The notes: a model not told the origin generated them from the sequence alone. Positions 17,807 through 27,394 are shown, counted from the first letter of the stretch. The stretch: DNA of 64,000 nucleotides from an uncultured Flavobacteriaceae bacterium (GCA_947500575.1 CANMSI010000003.1:186001-250000), one strand, 5' to 3'. A program made the numbers and translations.

Positions 17807-18112
17807 TTAACTTATGTTCTTTGGAGGAGGAAGCAAAATTTCTCTAGAGGGATGGTTGTAATGAATCCCGTAGTATATTTTGTTAGAATTTTTTAGTTCT
17901 ACAATGGAATCGGACCATTTGGAAATGGTATAAAAAAAGTAATCTTTTCCATCAAGTTCTTTTTTACTTTCTTTTTCCTTGTTCTCTTCATCGCTTAAAT
18001 CCATTACCATCACCGTATAGGCTTCCTGATCCATTAAAACAATAATGGAAGGTGCCAGGATGGAGGCGGTTAAGAGAAAGCAAATTATAAAAAGAGCAAA
18101 GGACTTGAACAT
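17807..18112 (-). CDS. Small hypothetical membrane-anchored protein
   Basis: 101 residues. One N-terminal membrane segment or uncleaved signal (FALFIICFLLTASILAPSIIVL), then an acidic/basic stretch (SDEENKEKESKKELDG) and a C-terminal tail HPSREILLPPPKNIS. I do not recognise it. The overall form (TM, charged spacer, short C-terminal PPP tail) is one I have seen in small flavobacterial envelope proteins of unknown role. It sits between the SulP unit and the end of the Bat operon, on the same strand as both. Confidence 0.6.
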   Translation of the reverse strand: MFKSFALFIICFLLTASILAPSIIVLMDQEAYTVMVMDLSDEENKEKESKKELDGKDYFFYTISKWSDSIVELKNSNKIYYGIHYNHPSREILLPPPKNIS

Positions 18113-18171
18113 TGATCAATGCGGTTTTTGCAAAGATAATAGTAATACTATTATATTTTGTTAAAGAAATT

Positions 18172-18930
18172 CTAAAAATCTTTCAACAGTTTAATATTTT
18201 CATTAAGTAGCCAACCCGTTTTTCCATCAGCTAATGCTACCTTTTTCCAGTTGTTAAGTTCCTCCAATACATTTACCTTGGTTCCTTCATGTAGTTTAAA
18301 CGCTTCAGAGCTCCGATCATTTGGTTCCGCTTTTACGGATACCTCTTCAGAAAATACAATGGCAGGCTGATTTGCATTAAAGTCTGCATATTGTACATAT
18401 GCCATAGCAGCAGTACAAATTGATAAAAATAAGGCAATTAAGCTACTAATAAAAGCAATTCTCTTTTGAGTTGCATATTGCATATAGTAAAAAGCAATAT
18501 AGGCCAATACAAATAGGAACATACATATTATGGCCGTATACGCCCATTGGTCAAAAGACATAAGCGCAAGCGCTTTGTGATATATTTTAGTGATTCCGGT
18601 TTCTGGGAGTTCTTCTACTGCATCCAAGGTCATATTTTGAGCATAGGACAAATTGCTTTTAATTTCAGTATCATTAGGATTTAATAGCAAAGCCTTTTCA
18701 TAGTAGTAGATACTCGGTGCTACTTTGTTCATCTTGTAATAAGTATTTCCGAGATTGTAGTAGACAGCAACTGAATGCTCTCCATTTTCCAAAATTTTCA
18801 AATACTGTTCCGCTGCTTTTTCGTAATCACCTTCATTGTAAGCGGTTGTAGCCTTCGTAAAAAGCGCTTCGTTCTGAGCACTTCCTACAAAAGAGAGGCA
18901 GAAAAAGAGTAGTATTACAATTTTTTTCAT
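18172..18930 (-). CDS. batE: BatE: TPR and SH3 domain membrane protein
   Basis: 252 residues. Signal peptide 1-18; two or three TPR repeats at about 20-95 (YNEGDYEKAAEQYLKILENG, YYNLGNTYYKM, SIYYYEKALLLNPND); two membrane helices at about 128-180; and a bacterial SH3 domain at 190-250 (VSVKAEPNDRSSEAFKLHEGTKVNVLE, GKTGWLLNENI). Last gene of the Bat operon, 3 bases after batD. It probably binds peptidoglycan or partner proteins in the periplasm. Confidence 0.85.
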   Translation of the reverse strand: MKKIVILLFFCLSFVGSAQNEALFTKATTAYNEGDYEKAAEQYLKILENGEHSVAVYYNLGNTYYKMNKVAPSIYYYEKALLLNPNDTEIKSNLSYAQNMTLDAVEELPETGITKIYHKALALMSFDQWAYTAIICMFLFVLAYIAFYYMQYATQKRIAFISSLIALFLSICTAAMAYVQYADFNANQPAIVFSEEVSVKAEPNDRSSEAFKLHEGTKVNVLEELNNWKKVALADGKTGWLLNENIKLLKDF

Positions 18931-18933
18931 GCG

Positions 18934-20718
18934 TTACAATTGTTTATCTAAATAAGATATTACTTCACTCGCTTTATTATAATCTTCTTGCATTTGAACA
19001 TCTGAAAATGGGCTATATCGTGCCATTTCACAATTTTTCAACAGTCCAATAAAACCTTGGTTTGTAGTTTCATCAACCTGTTTTTGAAGCAATAATTGCC
19101 CTATTTTATCCTTGCTAAATTCTGAAGTTTCAATTTTTAATTTTGCCTTTAGGTAATTATGAAGTGCTTTTTCCAGGGAAATGTAAAATGTTTCTTTGTT
19201 CCCCATAGCTTTCTTGGCATTAGACAAATACTTTCGGGCAAGTTTATTAGCCTTTTTAATCCGATTCCCGGCCACGTCACTAGCGATTGCATCTCTCTTC
19301 TTACCAAATAGTATAGCAATTGGGATTAATAACAATGGCAACAACCACCATAGATAAAAGCTGGTAGATCTAAAAAAGTAATTGGAACCAATTGGAATTA
19401 AACCTGGCTTCGTTTTAATAAAATTAAATTGCCCTCCTGTTTGCACAACAGCCTGCTTATTGGTATTGGTGGTGCTTGAATTATTTACCGATGTATCTGC
19501 AGGTCCTTCCAATACATTAATTAAAATTTCCTCAGAATTCAAGACTTCATAGGTTTCGGTATCTGGATTAAAGTAGCTAAACGAAATACTGGGAATAGGA
19601 TACTTTCCTCTATAAGAGGGCACAATGGTATAACTATTACTCACAGTTCCCTCCATTCCAGAAAGTGAGGTTCGTACTTTTTCTTTGAATTCTGGGTCGT
19701 AGACTTCTAAAGAACTTGGAAGGTTAGGTTCTGGAAGTTGAAATAGTTTTAAGTTTCCTTTGCCCGTAACATTTACAATGGCTTGTAAAGATTCTGAAGC
19801 ATTTAAATTTGTTTTGGAAGTGGTCACTGAAAAGTCAAAATTTCCCACAGCACCACTAAAATTCGCAGGTTTTCCTGCGGTTGGAAGCGTTTTTACATTA
19901 ATGCTTCGTTTGCCAGCAGATACGATTTTATTTGTGGAGGTGTATATTCTACCTCCAAAGAAATCACGTCTATTGGTAGGAACATCAATGGAAACATCTA
20001 AGGATAAAGGTTCTATATCAAGTCTTCCTGTTTTTTGAGGGTATAATACAACTCTTTTTAGTATTACATATTTATAAGGGCGCCCTTTATAGGTGCCGTT
20101 TTGTATGGAGTATTTGGTGACAGGCATATCCTGGCTCCAAAAATTATTGTATTTCGGATTGTCTACGGCTCTAAAATTGGTTACGTTAATTGCATTACTT
20201 ACATATAGTTTATAAATAACGCTGACTGCCTCATTTAAGTAGGGATTGCCGTTTACTACTTCCGCAACTAAGTGGAGATTGTCGTCAGCAATGTCATCTA
20301 CAGTCATCTCATCACCGGGCTTATCCACAGCAGCGGTTACCTGTACTTTTTTGGCAAGCGACTTATACGTTTTTCCATCAATAACAATGGTAGCTTGTTT
20401 AATGGTAAAATTTCCTTTACCGGTGGGGGCCAGTGTATAGGAATAGGTTTTTGAAAAACTTCGCTTTCCATTAATCCATGAAGAACTGATTGCTTGAGAA
20501 GGCCCCATGACTACCTTAAATCCTTGGAAGTCAGGTGGGTTAAAATCATCTCCATCCTTATTCATAGTAAAGTCTACTCTAAGTCTTTCGTTTAAACCCA
20601 GTTTATTTTTACTAAGCTTAACTTCAAAAGTTACACTTTGATCATCCTGCGCTTGTATTGTTGTTATAAAACACAGCGAGGATAGAAATATGAGATATGT
20701 TTTAATTATGGTTTGCAT
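18934..20718 (-). CDS. batD: BatD: aerotolerance-operon membrane protein
   Basis: 594 residues. The ATG at 20718 shares a base with the batC stop (TAATG); a TTG two codons upstream is less likely. Signal peptide 1-23 (cut after IQA), then a large periplasmic region of repeated immunoglobulin-like beta domains (VTFEVKLSKNKLGLNERLRVDF; NPYLNEAVSVIYKLYVS; LNASESLQAIVNVTGKGNLKLFQLPEPN), a Ser/Thr/Asn linker, a membrane helix near 440-465 (YLWWLLPLLLIPIAILFG) and a helical cytoplasmic tail. It is an assembly partner of the BatA/BatB VWA proteins; the biochemical role is not settled. Confidence 0.88.
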   Translation of the reverse strand: MQTIIKTYLIFLSSLCFITTIQAQDDQSVTFEVKLSKNKLGLNERLRVDFTMNKDGDDFNPPDFQGFKVVMGPSQAISSSWINGKRSFSKTYSYTLAPTGKGNFTIKQATIVIDGKTYKSLAKKVQVTAAVDKPGDEMTVDDIADDNLHLVAEVVNGNPYLNEAVSVIYKLYVSNAINVTNFRAVDNPKYNNFWSQDMPVTKYSIQNGTYKGRPYKYVILKRVVLYPQKTGRLDIEPLSLDVSIDVPTNRRDFFGGRIYTSTNKIVSAGKRSINVKTLPTAGKPANFSGAVGNFDFSVTTSKTNLNASESLQAIVNVTGKGNLKLFQLPEPNLPSSLEVYDPEFKEKVRTSLSGMEGTVSNSYTIVPSYRGKYPIPSISFSYFNPDTETYEVLNSEEILINVLEGPADTSVNNSSTTNTNKQAVVQTGGQFNFIKTKPGLIPIGSNYFFRSTSFYLWWLLPLLLIPIAILFGKKRDAIASDVAGNRIKKANKLARKYLSNAKKAMGNKETFYISLEKALHNYLKAKLKIETSEFSKDKIGQLLLQKQVDETTNQGFIGLLKNCEMARYSPFSDVQMQEDYNKASEVISYLDKQL

Positions 20719-21566
20719 TACCAATCTTTCTCATTTTTTATTTTGACGCCTTTTACTTTTTTAGCATCGATTTTTTCTTGCACTTTTTTCTCTTCATTTT
20801 GCATGGCCTCTAACAAATTTTTAATCTGCTGTGGAGACAATTGATTGGGTCTTGGCTTTGGTTTATCGCCATCCTTGGGCTGCTGTTTTTTCTCCTTCTT
20901 CTTGTCTCCATCTCCTTCCTTATTTTCTTCCTTTTTTTGATTTCCTTTATCTCCTTCGTCTCCCTTATCCTTGTTCTTGTCCTTGTCCTGATCTCCTTTT
21001 TTATCCTTGTCTTGGTCTCCTTGATTTTTCTGATCTTTCTTTTGATCTTCTTTATCCTTCTGATCTTTTTTGTCCTTATTTTGGTCGTTTTTCTGCTCGT
21101 CTTGTTTCTTTTTTAGCAGTTCTTTAGCAAGCGCTAAATTATAGCGTGTTTCTTCGTCTTTTGAATTATTTCTAAGGGCTTCTTTGTAGGCTTCCACTGC
21201 TTTTTCATACTCTTTATTTTTCATAAAGACGTTCCCCATATTGTGGTATGCCTTGTGTTTATCAGATTTGTCTGATGTAAGTTCCCCTGCTTGCTTGTAT
21301 CTACTAAAGGCCTCTTTATAACTTTCTCGATTATAGTAAGCATTTCCAAGATTGTAAGGTGCTGAGGTATTTTCACTGCTTTTTGAAATGGCTCTTCTAT
21401 AGTCTGCTTCGGCATTTATAAAATCATTTTCGGTAAGCTGCTTATTCGCATCACTGGTTAAGTTTTTAGATGCCTGAAGCGCCTTTATTTTCTTTTTATC
21501 TACTTCTTGGGCAAAACCAATACACCCAAGCAACATACATATGAAGGTGATTTTTATTTTATCCAT
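20718..21566 (-). CDS. batC: BatC: TPR protein with Lys/Asp/Gln-rich tail
   Basis: 282 residues from the ATG at 21566; an in-frame ATG six codons earlier is possible. Signal peptide 1-20 (LLGCIGFAQ). TPR repeats at about 30-150 (APYNLGNAYYNRESYKEAF; AYHNMGNVFMKNKEYEKAVEAYKEALRNNSKDEETRYNLALAK shown in part). Residues about 155-240 are a low-complexity tract almost wholly of K, D, Q, E and G (DKDKKGDQDKDKNKDKG), probably unstructured. The C-terminus (LSPQQIKNLLEAMQNEEKKV) is a helix conserved in BatC. Overlaps batB by 8 bases. Confidence 0.85.
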   Translation of the reverse strand: MDKIKITFICMLLGCIGFAQEVDKKKIKALQASKNLTSDANKQLTENDFINAEADYRRAISKSSENTSAPYNLGNAYYNRESYKEAFSRYKQAGELTSDKSDKHKAYHNMGNVFMKNKEYEKAVEAYKEALRNNSKDEETRYNLALAKELLKKKQDEQKNDQNKDKKDQKDKEDQKKDQKNQGDQDKDKKGDQDKDKNKDKGDEGDKGNQKKEENKEGDGDKKKEKKQQPKDGDKPKPRPNQLSPQQIKNLLEAMQNEEKKVQEKIDAKKVKGVKIKNEKDW

Positions 21567-22611
21567 TGGTATAATTTTTGTCATTAAATAAATTCAACTT
21601 TTTAAGCCATAAGGTTTTTCTATCTAATAAAAAGACCTCTAAAAATAGGAAGAATAAACCTGCCCCCAAAAACCATTGAAATTGATCCTTAAATTCCGCA
21701 AATTGTTTGGCCTCAAATTCCTTCTTATCCATTTGGTTTAATTGTTCTCTAATCAGAGAAACTGCTTTGCTAGTATCGGAACCATCAATGTACAAACCGT
21801 CGCCGTCGTCTGCAATTTCTTGCAAAATTTGTTCATTTAGTTTAGTAATAACAACTTCGCCCTGAGCATCTTTTTTTAAACTTTCAACGACCCCATTTTG
21901 TTTAATAGGAATTGGGCCTCCTTTTTTCTTCCCTACACCAATCGTAAAGATGCGAATACCTTCATCTATGGCAGTATCTACAGCATCTAAGGTAGAACCT
22001 CCAGAATGGTCTTCTCCATCCGAAATAATGAAAAGCACTCGGTTAGTTTGCTCATCATCATCGTAGTAGGTAGCGGCTAAATCAATTGCTTCATTAATAG
22101 CGGTTCCTTGTGAAGAAAGCATATCGGTATTCATGCTTTGCAAAAACATTTTAGCCGCTCCATAGTCAGTAGTAATAGGGAGCTGCGGAAATGCTTGCCC
22201 CGCGTACGCAATAATACCAATACGATCACTTGCCAACTGGTTTATAATCTCTGAAACAAGTCTTTTTGATTTCTCCAACCTATTGGGTGCAATATCTTCG
22301 GCAAGCATACTTTTAGAAACATCTACTGCAAAAACAATGTCTACCCCCTCTCTTTTGACTGTCTCTAATTTTGTTCCAATTTTTGGATTTACTAAGCCAA
22401 GGGTTAAAAAAGTAAGTCCCAAAATAAGAAACAACAATTTCAAAGTGCCTTTGAAGCTAGATTTGGAAGGCGTTAATCTTTTTAGAAGTTGGGTATTGGC
22501 AAATTTCTTTTGGGTCTTGTGCTTCCACAGCTGTAGAATCACAAAAATGACGATCATTATTGGAATAATGAGTAAAAAAGTAAAATATATTTTTTCGTCT
22601 AACTGAATCAT
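21559..22611 (-). CDS. batB: BatB: VWA domain membrane protein
   Basis: 350 residues. Two membrane helices at about 9-28 and 58-75, then a von Willebrand A domain whose metal-binding MIDAS motif is D97-x-S99-x-S101 (VFAVDVSKSMLAED), with SSQGTAINEAID and ISDGEDHSGGS completing the site. A C-terminal membrane helix lies near 312-330 (WFLGAGLFFLFLEVFLL). Forms part of the Bat complex in the inner membrane with the VWA domain in the periplasm. It follows batA by 18 bases. Confidence 0.9.
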   Translation of the reverse strand: MIQLDEKIYFTFLLIIPIMIVIFVILQLWKHKTQKKFANTQLLKRLTPSKSSFKGTLKLLFLILGLTFLTLGLVNPKIGTKLETVKREGVDIVFAVDVSKSMLAEDIAPNRLEKSKRLVSEIINQLASDRIGIIAYAGQAFPQLPITTDYGAAKMFLQSMNTDMLSSQGTAINEAIDLAATYYDDDEQTNRVLFIISDGEDHSGGSTLDAVDTAIDEGIRIFTIGVGKKKGGPIPIKQNGVVESLKKDAQGEVVITKLNEQILQEIADDGDGLYIDGSDTSKAVSLIREQLNQMDKKEFEAKQFAEFKDQFQWFLGAGLFFLFLEVFLLDRKTLWLKKLNLFNDKNYTNG

Positions 22612-22629
22612 TATTTGTTTGCCTATTTT

Positions 22630-23628
22630 TTAAATAAAACTTCTAAAAAGTGTGTTGCGTAAAATCCATTCTAACAAGAGTAAAGCTCCTGCAATAAATA
22701 CCCATATTCTATATTTTTCTTCGTATCTGTAATATTTAAATTCTTCTACTTCGGTTTTCTCTAATTTGTTTATTTCGTCATAAATTGCTTCAAGCTTCTT
22801 ATTATTGGTTGCTCTAAAATACTTTCCTCCCGTTACCTCGGCTATTTCTTCTAGAAGTTTTTCATCGATTTCTACTTGTCGCATACCGTATCTAAAAGTT
22901 CCGTCTGCTTTGTAAGCAATAGGAGACAATGCATTGCCGTTGGTCCCCAAACCAATGGTATAGGTTTTAATTCCAAATTCTACCGCTAAATCAGCGGCGG
23001 TTTGCGGCTCAATAAAACCCGAATTATTAACGCCATCTGTTAAGAGTATAATTACTTTACTAATGGCTTTGCTCTCTTTTAAACGGTTCACGGAGGTAGC
23101 TAAACCCATACCAATAGCAGTACCATCGTTTAATTGCCCATAGGTAATTTCTTTAAGTGCTCTCAAGACAATTGACTTATCACTGGTTATGGGTGTTTTG
23201 GTATAACTTTCTCCGGCATACGCTACTAAACCTATTCTATCATTAGGTCTATCTTTTATAAAATCGCCCGCAACTTCCTTTAAAGCTGTAAGTCTGTTTG
23301 GTTTTAAATCTCTTGCCAACATACTAGATGATACATCAATGGCCATCACAATATCAATTCCCTTGGTGGTCTTTCGTCTGGTTGAAATATCTTCGGTCTG
23401 TGGTCGTGCTATTGCCGTAATAATAGCAGCCAATGCCAACAATCGAAATAAGAATAATACAGGCTTTAATTTTGGAAGAAAACTCGGAGTAGAAAATCCT
23501 TTAATACTAGATATTTTCAAGGAAGCCGTTTCTTGTTTTCGCTTTAAGAGATACCAAAGCAAAGCCAAAGGAAGCAACAATAGCAACCAAAACAATTCTG
23601 GATTCGCAAATTCTATACCCTCTAGCAT
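22630..23628 (-). CDS. batA: BatA: VWA domain membrane protein
   Basis: 332 residues. N-terminal membrane helices at 12-28 and 56-74, VWA domain with MIDAS D98-x-S100-x-S102 (VMAIDVSSSMLARD), NDGTAIGMGLA and LLTDGVNNSG. C-terminal membrane helix at about 308-325. Paralogous to the adjacent BatB. Its start abuts the stop of the preceding gene with no gap. Role: VWA-based assembly scaffold of the MoxR/Bat system. Confidence 0.9.
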   Translation of the reverse strand: MLEGIEFANPELFWLLLLLPLALLWYLLKRKQETASLKISSIKGFSTPSFLPKLKPVLFLFRLLALAAIITAIARPQTEDISTRRKTTKGIDIVMAIDVSSSMLARDLKPNRLTALKEVAGDFIKDRPNDRIGLVAYAGESYTKTPITSDKSIVLRALKEITYGQLNDGTAIGMGLATSVNRLKESKAISKVIILLTDGVNNSGFIEPQTAADLAVEFGIKTYTIGLGTNGNALSPIAYKADGTFRYGMRQVEIDEKLLEEIAEVTGGKYFRATNNKKLEAIYDEINKLEKTEVEEFKYYRYEEKYRIWVFIAGALLLLEWILRNTLFRSFI

Positions 23629-25353
23629 CTATGCGTCTGTTTTAAATTTGACCGATTGTACTATTCTATCTATAATGGGTTCGGCATATTTGTCATCATC
23701 CTGATACATAAGTACAAGGGTATGACATGCTTTCTTTTCAACAAAAAAATAGAGCTGATAGTTATAATTAAGTTTTTCACCTGTCAATTTACTTTCGGCA
23801 ACAAACTTACCGTATACTTTTAAACCTTCTGCTCCTTCAATTGCATACGCATCATTTTTAACGATGAGGTTTTTAGCGCCTTGCTTTTCTATGGTTTTAA
23901 TAGACTGTTCCGATATGTAGGTTAAAAACTTTCTAGTGAGTTCATCTTCAGAAGGCTTTTCTTCCCCAAAGGCTCCTGAAAGGGCTAATTTTTTCATCGC
24001 TTCTTCTACTTCCACGGTATTTACTGCGACATAAAAACGATCTAACATGCTTCCGTAAACAAACATATCTCTAGAGCTAATGGCTCCATCATCTTGAGCT
24101 GTAGAATCTACCAATGCACGTATATTTTTTCTAGTGAGTACTTTAGGTGTTTCTATGTTTAATGCCGGATATCCGTACGAACTAGAAACCCATTCTCCTT
24201 CTAGCAGTTCTTTAGTAGGATGCCCTATGACCGTATCTTTTACATAATCATACCCAAAATAAGCAACGGTTGAGGCAATGGAGATGAGGATTACTCCAAA
24301 CCCAATGCCTGCTGCCAAGAAAACTCTTTTTCTATATTTTTTTCTAGCTAGTTCTTCTAAATATTCTTCTTGCTGTAATAATTCTTCTTCTGTAGGTTCT
24401 GGAAGTGCCTCTTTGGTTTTAATAACAATTTGCTCCACTGATTTCCGATCTTCTTCAGCGATAGTGGTAGCTGGTTTGGATTTAGCAAATTTCACCAAAT
24501 CTGCAGTCTGCAATATTCTTTTAAACTGTTTAATAGTGTCATCTTCTAACTTTAATTCGCCAGCATCCTTTAGAATTTCTAATTTATCTATCAATTGATC
24601 CGTTGTACTTTCCAAGGCAGAAACATGTACATCTTCTTCTAAATAAGACCGAACTATATCTGTGAGTTCAGAGTAGTATCTCTTATACTCATCTTGGATT
24701 AAGTATCTAGAATTCTCTAAACGCTTTAATTCGAGCAATGCTCTATCGTAGGCAGGGAGTAAGGCCTCTTTTTCTTTTTCGGTGAGCTCTTTTTTCCTGA
24801 GTAGAAACCAGTATAATAGAAATGCTAGTAATAATAAACCAATAATGATAGCGGCTATTATTTTCCAAAGCCGAGAGTTACTTTTTTCTACGGCAATTAA
24901 GGATTTAATATCGTACATTTTTTGAGTAAGCGTATCTACTGGTACGGTTGCTACGTTGATCTGTACAGAATCCGTAAAGAAAGGCTTTTCATTGATGGCA
25001 ATTCGTTGTCTAGGAATTGTATATACACCAGAATCGAATTGGGTAAGTGCATATTTTTTTTGTAGCCTTAGTCTATTTTTTTTGCGAGTAGTATCGGTTG
25101 CAAAAGATTCTACTGTTTCTAAAGGAGAAAATGTTTGCCCTTCAGGAAAAAACACCAAATCTGTAGAATCCGTTTCAACGGTAATGATGTAATTTATTTG
25201 CTCTCCAATTTTTATAAAAGTAGTATCAACCTTAGATTGTACGCTAGGGGTAGATTGAGAAAAGCCTTGAAGTGCACATATAAAAGCACATATAAAAGCG
25301 ATTCGCTTTAAAAGCGAAGGAGTAAATAGTATGATTAACTTCTGAATGTTCAT
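23629..25353 (-). CDS. BatD-like two-TM membrane protein of the Bat operon
   Basis: 574 residues. Signal peptide 1-33, then one BatD-type beta domain (VDTTFIKIGEQINYIITVE; FDSGVYTIPRQRIAINEKP) at about 40-135, a membrane helix at 162-185, a cytoplasmic helical region at 190-340 with clustered charged residues, and a second helix at about 344-368 (VFLAAGIGFGVILISIAST). The last 200 residues form an alpha/beta domain I cannot name (EGAEGLKVYGKFVAESKL; ACHTLVLMYQDDDKYAEPI). It lies between the DUF58 gene and batA, 7 bases and 0 bases away. This position is usual in flavobacteria, but the C-terminal domain has no known role. Confidence 0.75.
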   Translation of the reverse strand: MNIQKLIILFTPSLLKRIAFICAFICALQGFSQSTPSVQSKVDTTFIKIGEQINYIITVETDSTDLVFFPEGQTFSPLETVESFATDTTRKKNRLRLQKKYALTQFDSGVYTIPRQRIAINEKPFFTDSVQINVATVPVDTLTQKMYDIKSLIAVEKSNSRLWKIIAAIIIGLLLLAFLLYWFLLRKKELTEKEKEALLPAYDRALLELKRLENSRYLIQDEYKRYYSELTDIVRSYLEEDVHVSALESTTDQLIDKLEILKDAGELKLEDDTIKQFKRILQTADLVKFAKSKPATTIAEEDRKSVEQIVIKTKEALPEPTEEELLQQEEYLEELARKKYRKRVFLAAGIGFGVILISIASTVAYFGYDYVKDTVIGHPTKELLEGEWVSSSYGYPALNIETPKVLTRKNIRALVDSTAQDDGAISSRDMFVYGSMLDRFYVAVNTVEVEEAMKKLALSGAFGEEKPSEDELTRKFLTYISEQSIKTIEKQGAKNLIVKNDAYAIEGAEGLKVYGKFVAESKLTGEKLNYNYQLYFFVEKKACHTLVLMYQDDDKYAEPIIDRIVQSVKFKTDA

Positions 25354-25360
25354 TTATTTT

Positions 25361-26227
25361 TTATCCTCTACGTTTAAAATAACCCAATAATTTCTTCACA
25401 TAGCTTTCATCTACTCGGCAACTTAAAACTCCACAACCAGATTTGGTAAAAGTTTCTTTAAAATAATGCATCCGTTCCTGATGAAATTTTTCATAAGCTC
25501 TTCGCACTTTTTTAGACTGGGTATTTACTAATTGTATACTTCCTGTCTCTGCATCTTGCATTTGAACCATTCCTAAATTTGGGATAGTCGTTTCTTTTTC
25601 ATCATATATTCGTATACCAGTAACATCGTGTTTGTTTCCGGTAATTTTTAGAGTTCGCTCATAATCGGTTGCAATAAAATCTGAAAGCACAAAAACAATG
25701 GCTTTTTTCTTCATTACATTGGTGAGGTATTTCAAGGCCTCTGCAATATTGGTTTTTTGACTTTTTGGACGAAACTCTAATAATTCTCTAATAATACGAA
25801 GCACATGTGTTTTTCCTTTTTTAGGAGGAATGAAAAGTTCTACTTCATCTGAGAATAGAATGAGCCCTACCTTATCATTATTTTGTAAAGCAGAAAATGC
25901 CAGTGTAGCTGATATTTCAGTAATGATCTCTTTTTTAAATTGATTTACCGTTCCGAAAAGTTCGGATCCACTAACATCTACCATGAGCATCATGGTAAGT
26001 TCTCTTTCTTCTTCAAATACTTTTATGTAAGGTTCGTTGTAGCGAGCTGTTACATTCCAATCAATACTTCTTACATCGTCTCCAAATTGGTATTGCCTCA
26101 CTTCGCTAAAGGTCATTCCACGCCCTTTAAACGTAGAATGGTACTCCCCACCAAAAATATGGTCGGATAGACGTCTCGTCTTAATCTCAATTTTACGAAC
26201 CTTTTTAAGTAATTCTTTGGTATTCAT
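25361..26227 (-). CDS. DUF58 domain protein of the Bat/MoxR system
   Basis: 288 residues, no membrane segment. The DUF58 signature spans about 34-61 (FKGRGMTFSEVRQYQFGDD then RSIDWNVTAR), followed by a VWA-like core with D84-x-S86-x-S88 (MLMVDVSGSELFG). In this family the protein is the soluble partner of the MoxR ATPase. It lies downstream of moxR with 111 bases between them, and upstream of the BatD-like gene with 7. Confidence 0.92.
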   Translation of the reverse strand: MNTKELLKKVRKIEIKTRRLSDHIFGGEYHSTFKGRGMTFSEVRQYQFGDDVRSIDWNVTARYNEPYIKVFEEERELTMMLMVDVSGSELFGTVNQFKKEIITEISATLAFSALQNNDKVGLILFSDEVELFIPPKKGKTHVLRIIRELLEFRPKSQKTNIAEALKYLTNVMKKKAIVFVLSDFIATDYERTLKITGNKHDVTGIRIYDEKETTIPNLGMVQMQDAETGSIQLVNTQSKKVRRAYEKFHQERMHYFKETFTKSGCGVLSCRVDESYVKKLLGYFKRRG

Positions 26228-26338
26228 TTTTTTGAATAAGCAATCCTTATTTTCATTAGGATAAACAGGTAGTCATTGGTTAGGCTAAAGGTGTTTAGAA
26301 GAAATAAGTTGAAAGGTCAACCAATCACAGCCAACTTG

Positions 26339-27340
26339 TTAAGGTACTTCAATTTCATTAACAATTTTATTAATGATTTCTTCTGAAGTAATATTTTCGG
26401 CTTCCGCTTCATAGGTAATACCAATTCTATGTCGTAACACATCATGTACTACCGCTCTTACATCTTCTGGAACCACATATCCTCTTCTTTTTATAAAGGC
26501 ATAACACTTTGCGGCATTTCCAAGGTTAATACTTCCTCTAGGAGAAGCCCCAAAGCTGATTAGCGGCTTTAAATTTTCTAGATTATATTTTTCTGGATAT
26601 CGGGTGGCAAAAACCAAATCCAATATATATTTTTCAATTTTTTCGTCCATGTAAACTTCCTTCACAGCTTTCTGAGCACTTAAAATCTGTTTTACGGTTA
26701 TTACAGGTTTTACAGTCTCATAAGAGCCTAAGAGGTTTTGACGCATAATTAATTGCTCTTCATTCATCTTGGGATAATCAATAACTGTTTTCAGCATAAA
26801 ACGGTCTACTTGCGCTTCTGGCAAAGGATATGTTCCTTCCTGTTCTACTGGGTTCTGAGTTGCCATTACCAGAAAAGGCTGGTCTAACTTAAAAGTTTCA
26901 TCCCCAATGGTCACTTGCCTTTCTTGCATCGCTTCTAGCAATGCTGATTGTACCTTGGCCGGAGCCCGGTTAATTTCATCTGCCAAAACAAAATTGGCGA
27001 AAATAGGTCCTTTCTTAATGGAGAAATCGTTCTCCTTCATATTAAATATGAGGGTACCTACCACATCTGCTGGCAGCAAGTCTGGTGTAAACTGAATTCT
27101 ACTAAAACTCCCTTTCACAGCTTTGGAAAGCGTATTGATGGCTAAAGTTTTTGCTAATCCAGGAACACCTTCCAATAAAATATGTCCCTGTCCTAAGAGA
27201 CCAATTAGTAGGCGTTCTACCATATGCTTCTGACCAACAATTACCTTGTTCATCTCTAACATTAGTAAGTCTATAAAAGCGCTTTCCTGTGCAATTTTCT
27301 CGTTCACAGCGCTAATATCAATTGTAGTATTTTCCTCCAT
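26339..27340 (-). CDS. MoxR family AAA+ ATPase
   Basis: 333 residues. Walker A at 58-65 (GVPGLAKT), Walker B ending in D121-E122 (FVLADEINRAPAKVQSALLEAM shown in part), sensor 1 in LVMATQNPVEQEGTYPLPEAQ and arginine-rich sensor 2 region GASPRGSINLG. First gene of the Bat operon; MoxR ATPases act as chaperones that remodel VWA-containing partners. A TTTG-N20-TTTATTTG promoter candidate lies just upstream. Confidence 0.95.
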   Translation of the reverse strand: MEENTTIDISAVNEKIAQESAFIDLLMLEMNKVIVGQKHMVERLLIGLLGQGHILLEGVPGLAKTLAINTLSKAVKGSFSRIQFTPDLLPADVVGTLIFNMKENDFSIKKGPIFANFVLADEINRAPAKVQSALLEAMQERQVTIGDETFKLDQPFLVMATQNPVEQEGTYPLPEAQVDRFMLKTVIDYPKMNEEQLIMRQNLLGSYETVKPVITVKQILSAQKAVKEVYMDEKIEKYILDLVFATRYPEKYNLENLKPLISFGASPRGSINLGNAAKCYAFIKRRGYVVPEDVRAVVHDVLRHRIGITYEAEAENITSEEIINKIVNEIEVP

Positions 27341-27362
27341 AGAAATTATTTTGTCCTTTATG

Positions 27363-27394
27363 CAAATAAAGTAAGCATTTTAATAAAATGCAAA
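27363..27394 (-). promoter_or_regulatory. Candidate promoter of the moxR-Bat operon
   Basis: On the minus strand: TTTG (27394-27391), 20 bases, then TTTATTTG (27370-27363), close to the Bacteroidota TTTG-N19-TAnnTTTG pattern with one mismatch in the -7 element. The moxR ATG is 22 bases downstream. Confidence 0.45.

Noticed and set aside
20831-21127. Two overlapping plus-strand ORFs of about 90-98 codons, very Leu/Phe-rich
   Set aside because: They are the mirror of the Lys/Asp/Gln repeat of batC; the hydrophobic look follows from the complement of AAG/GAT codons.
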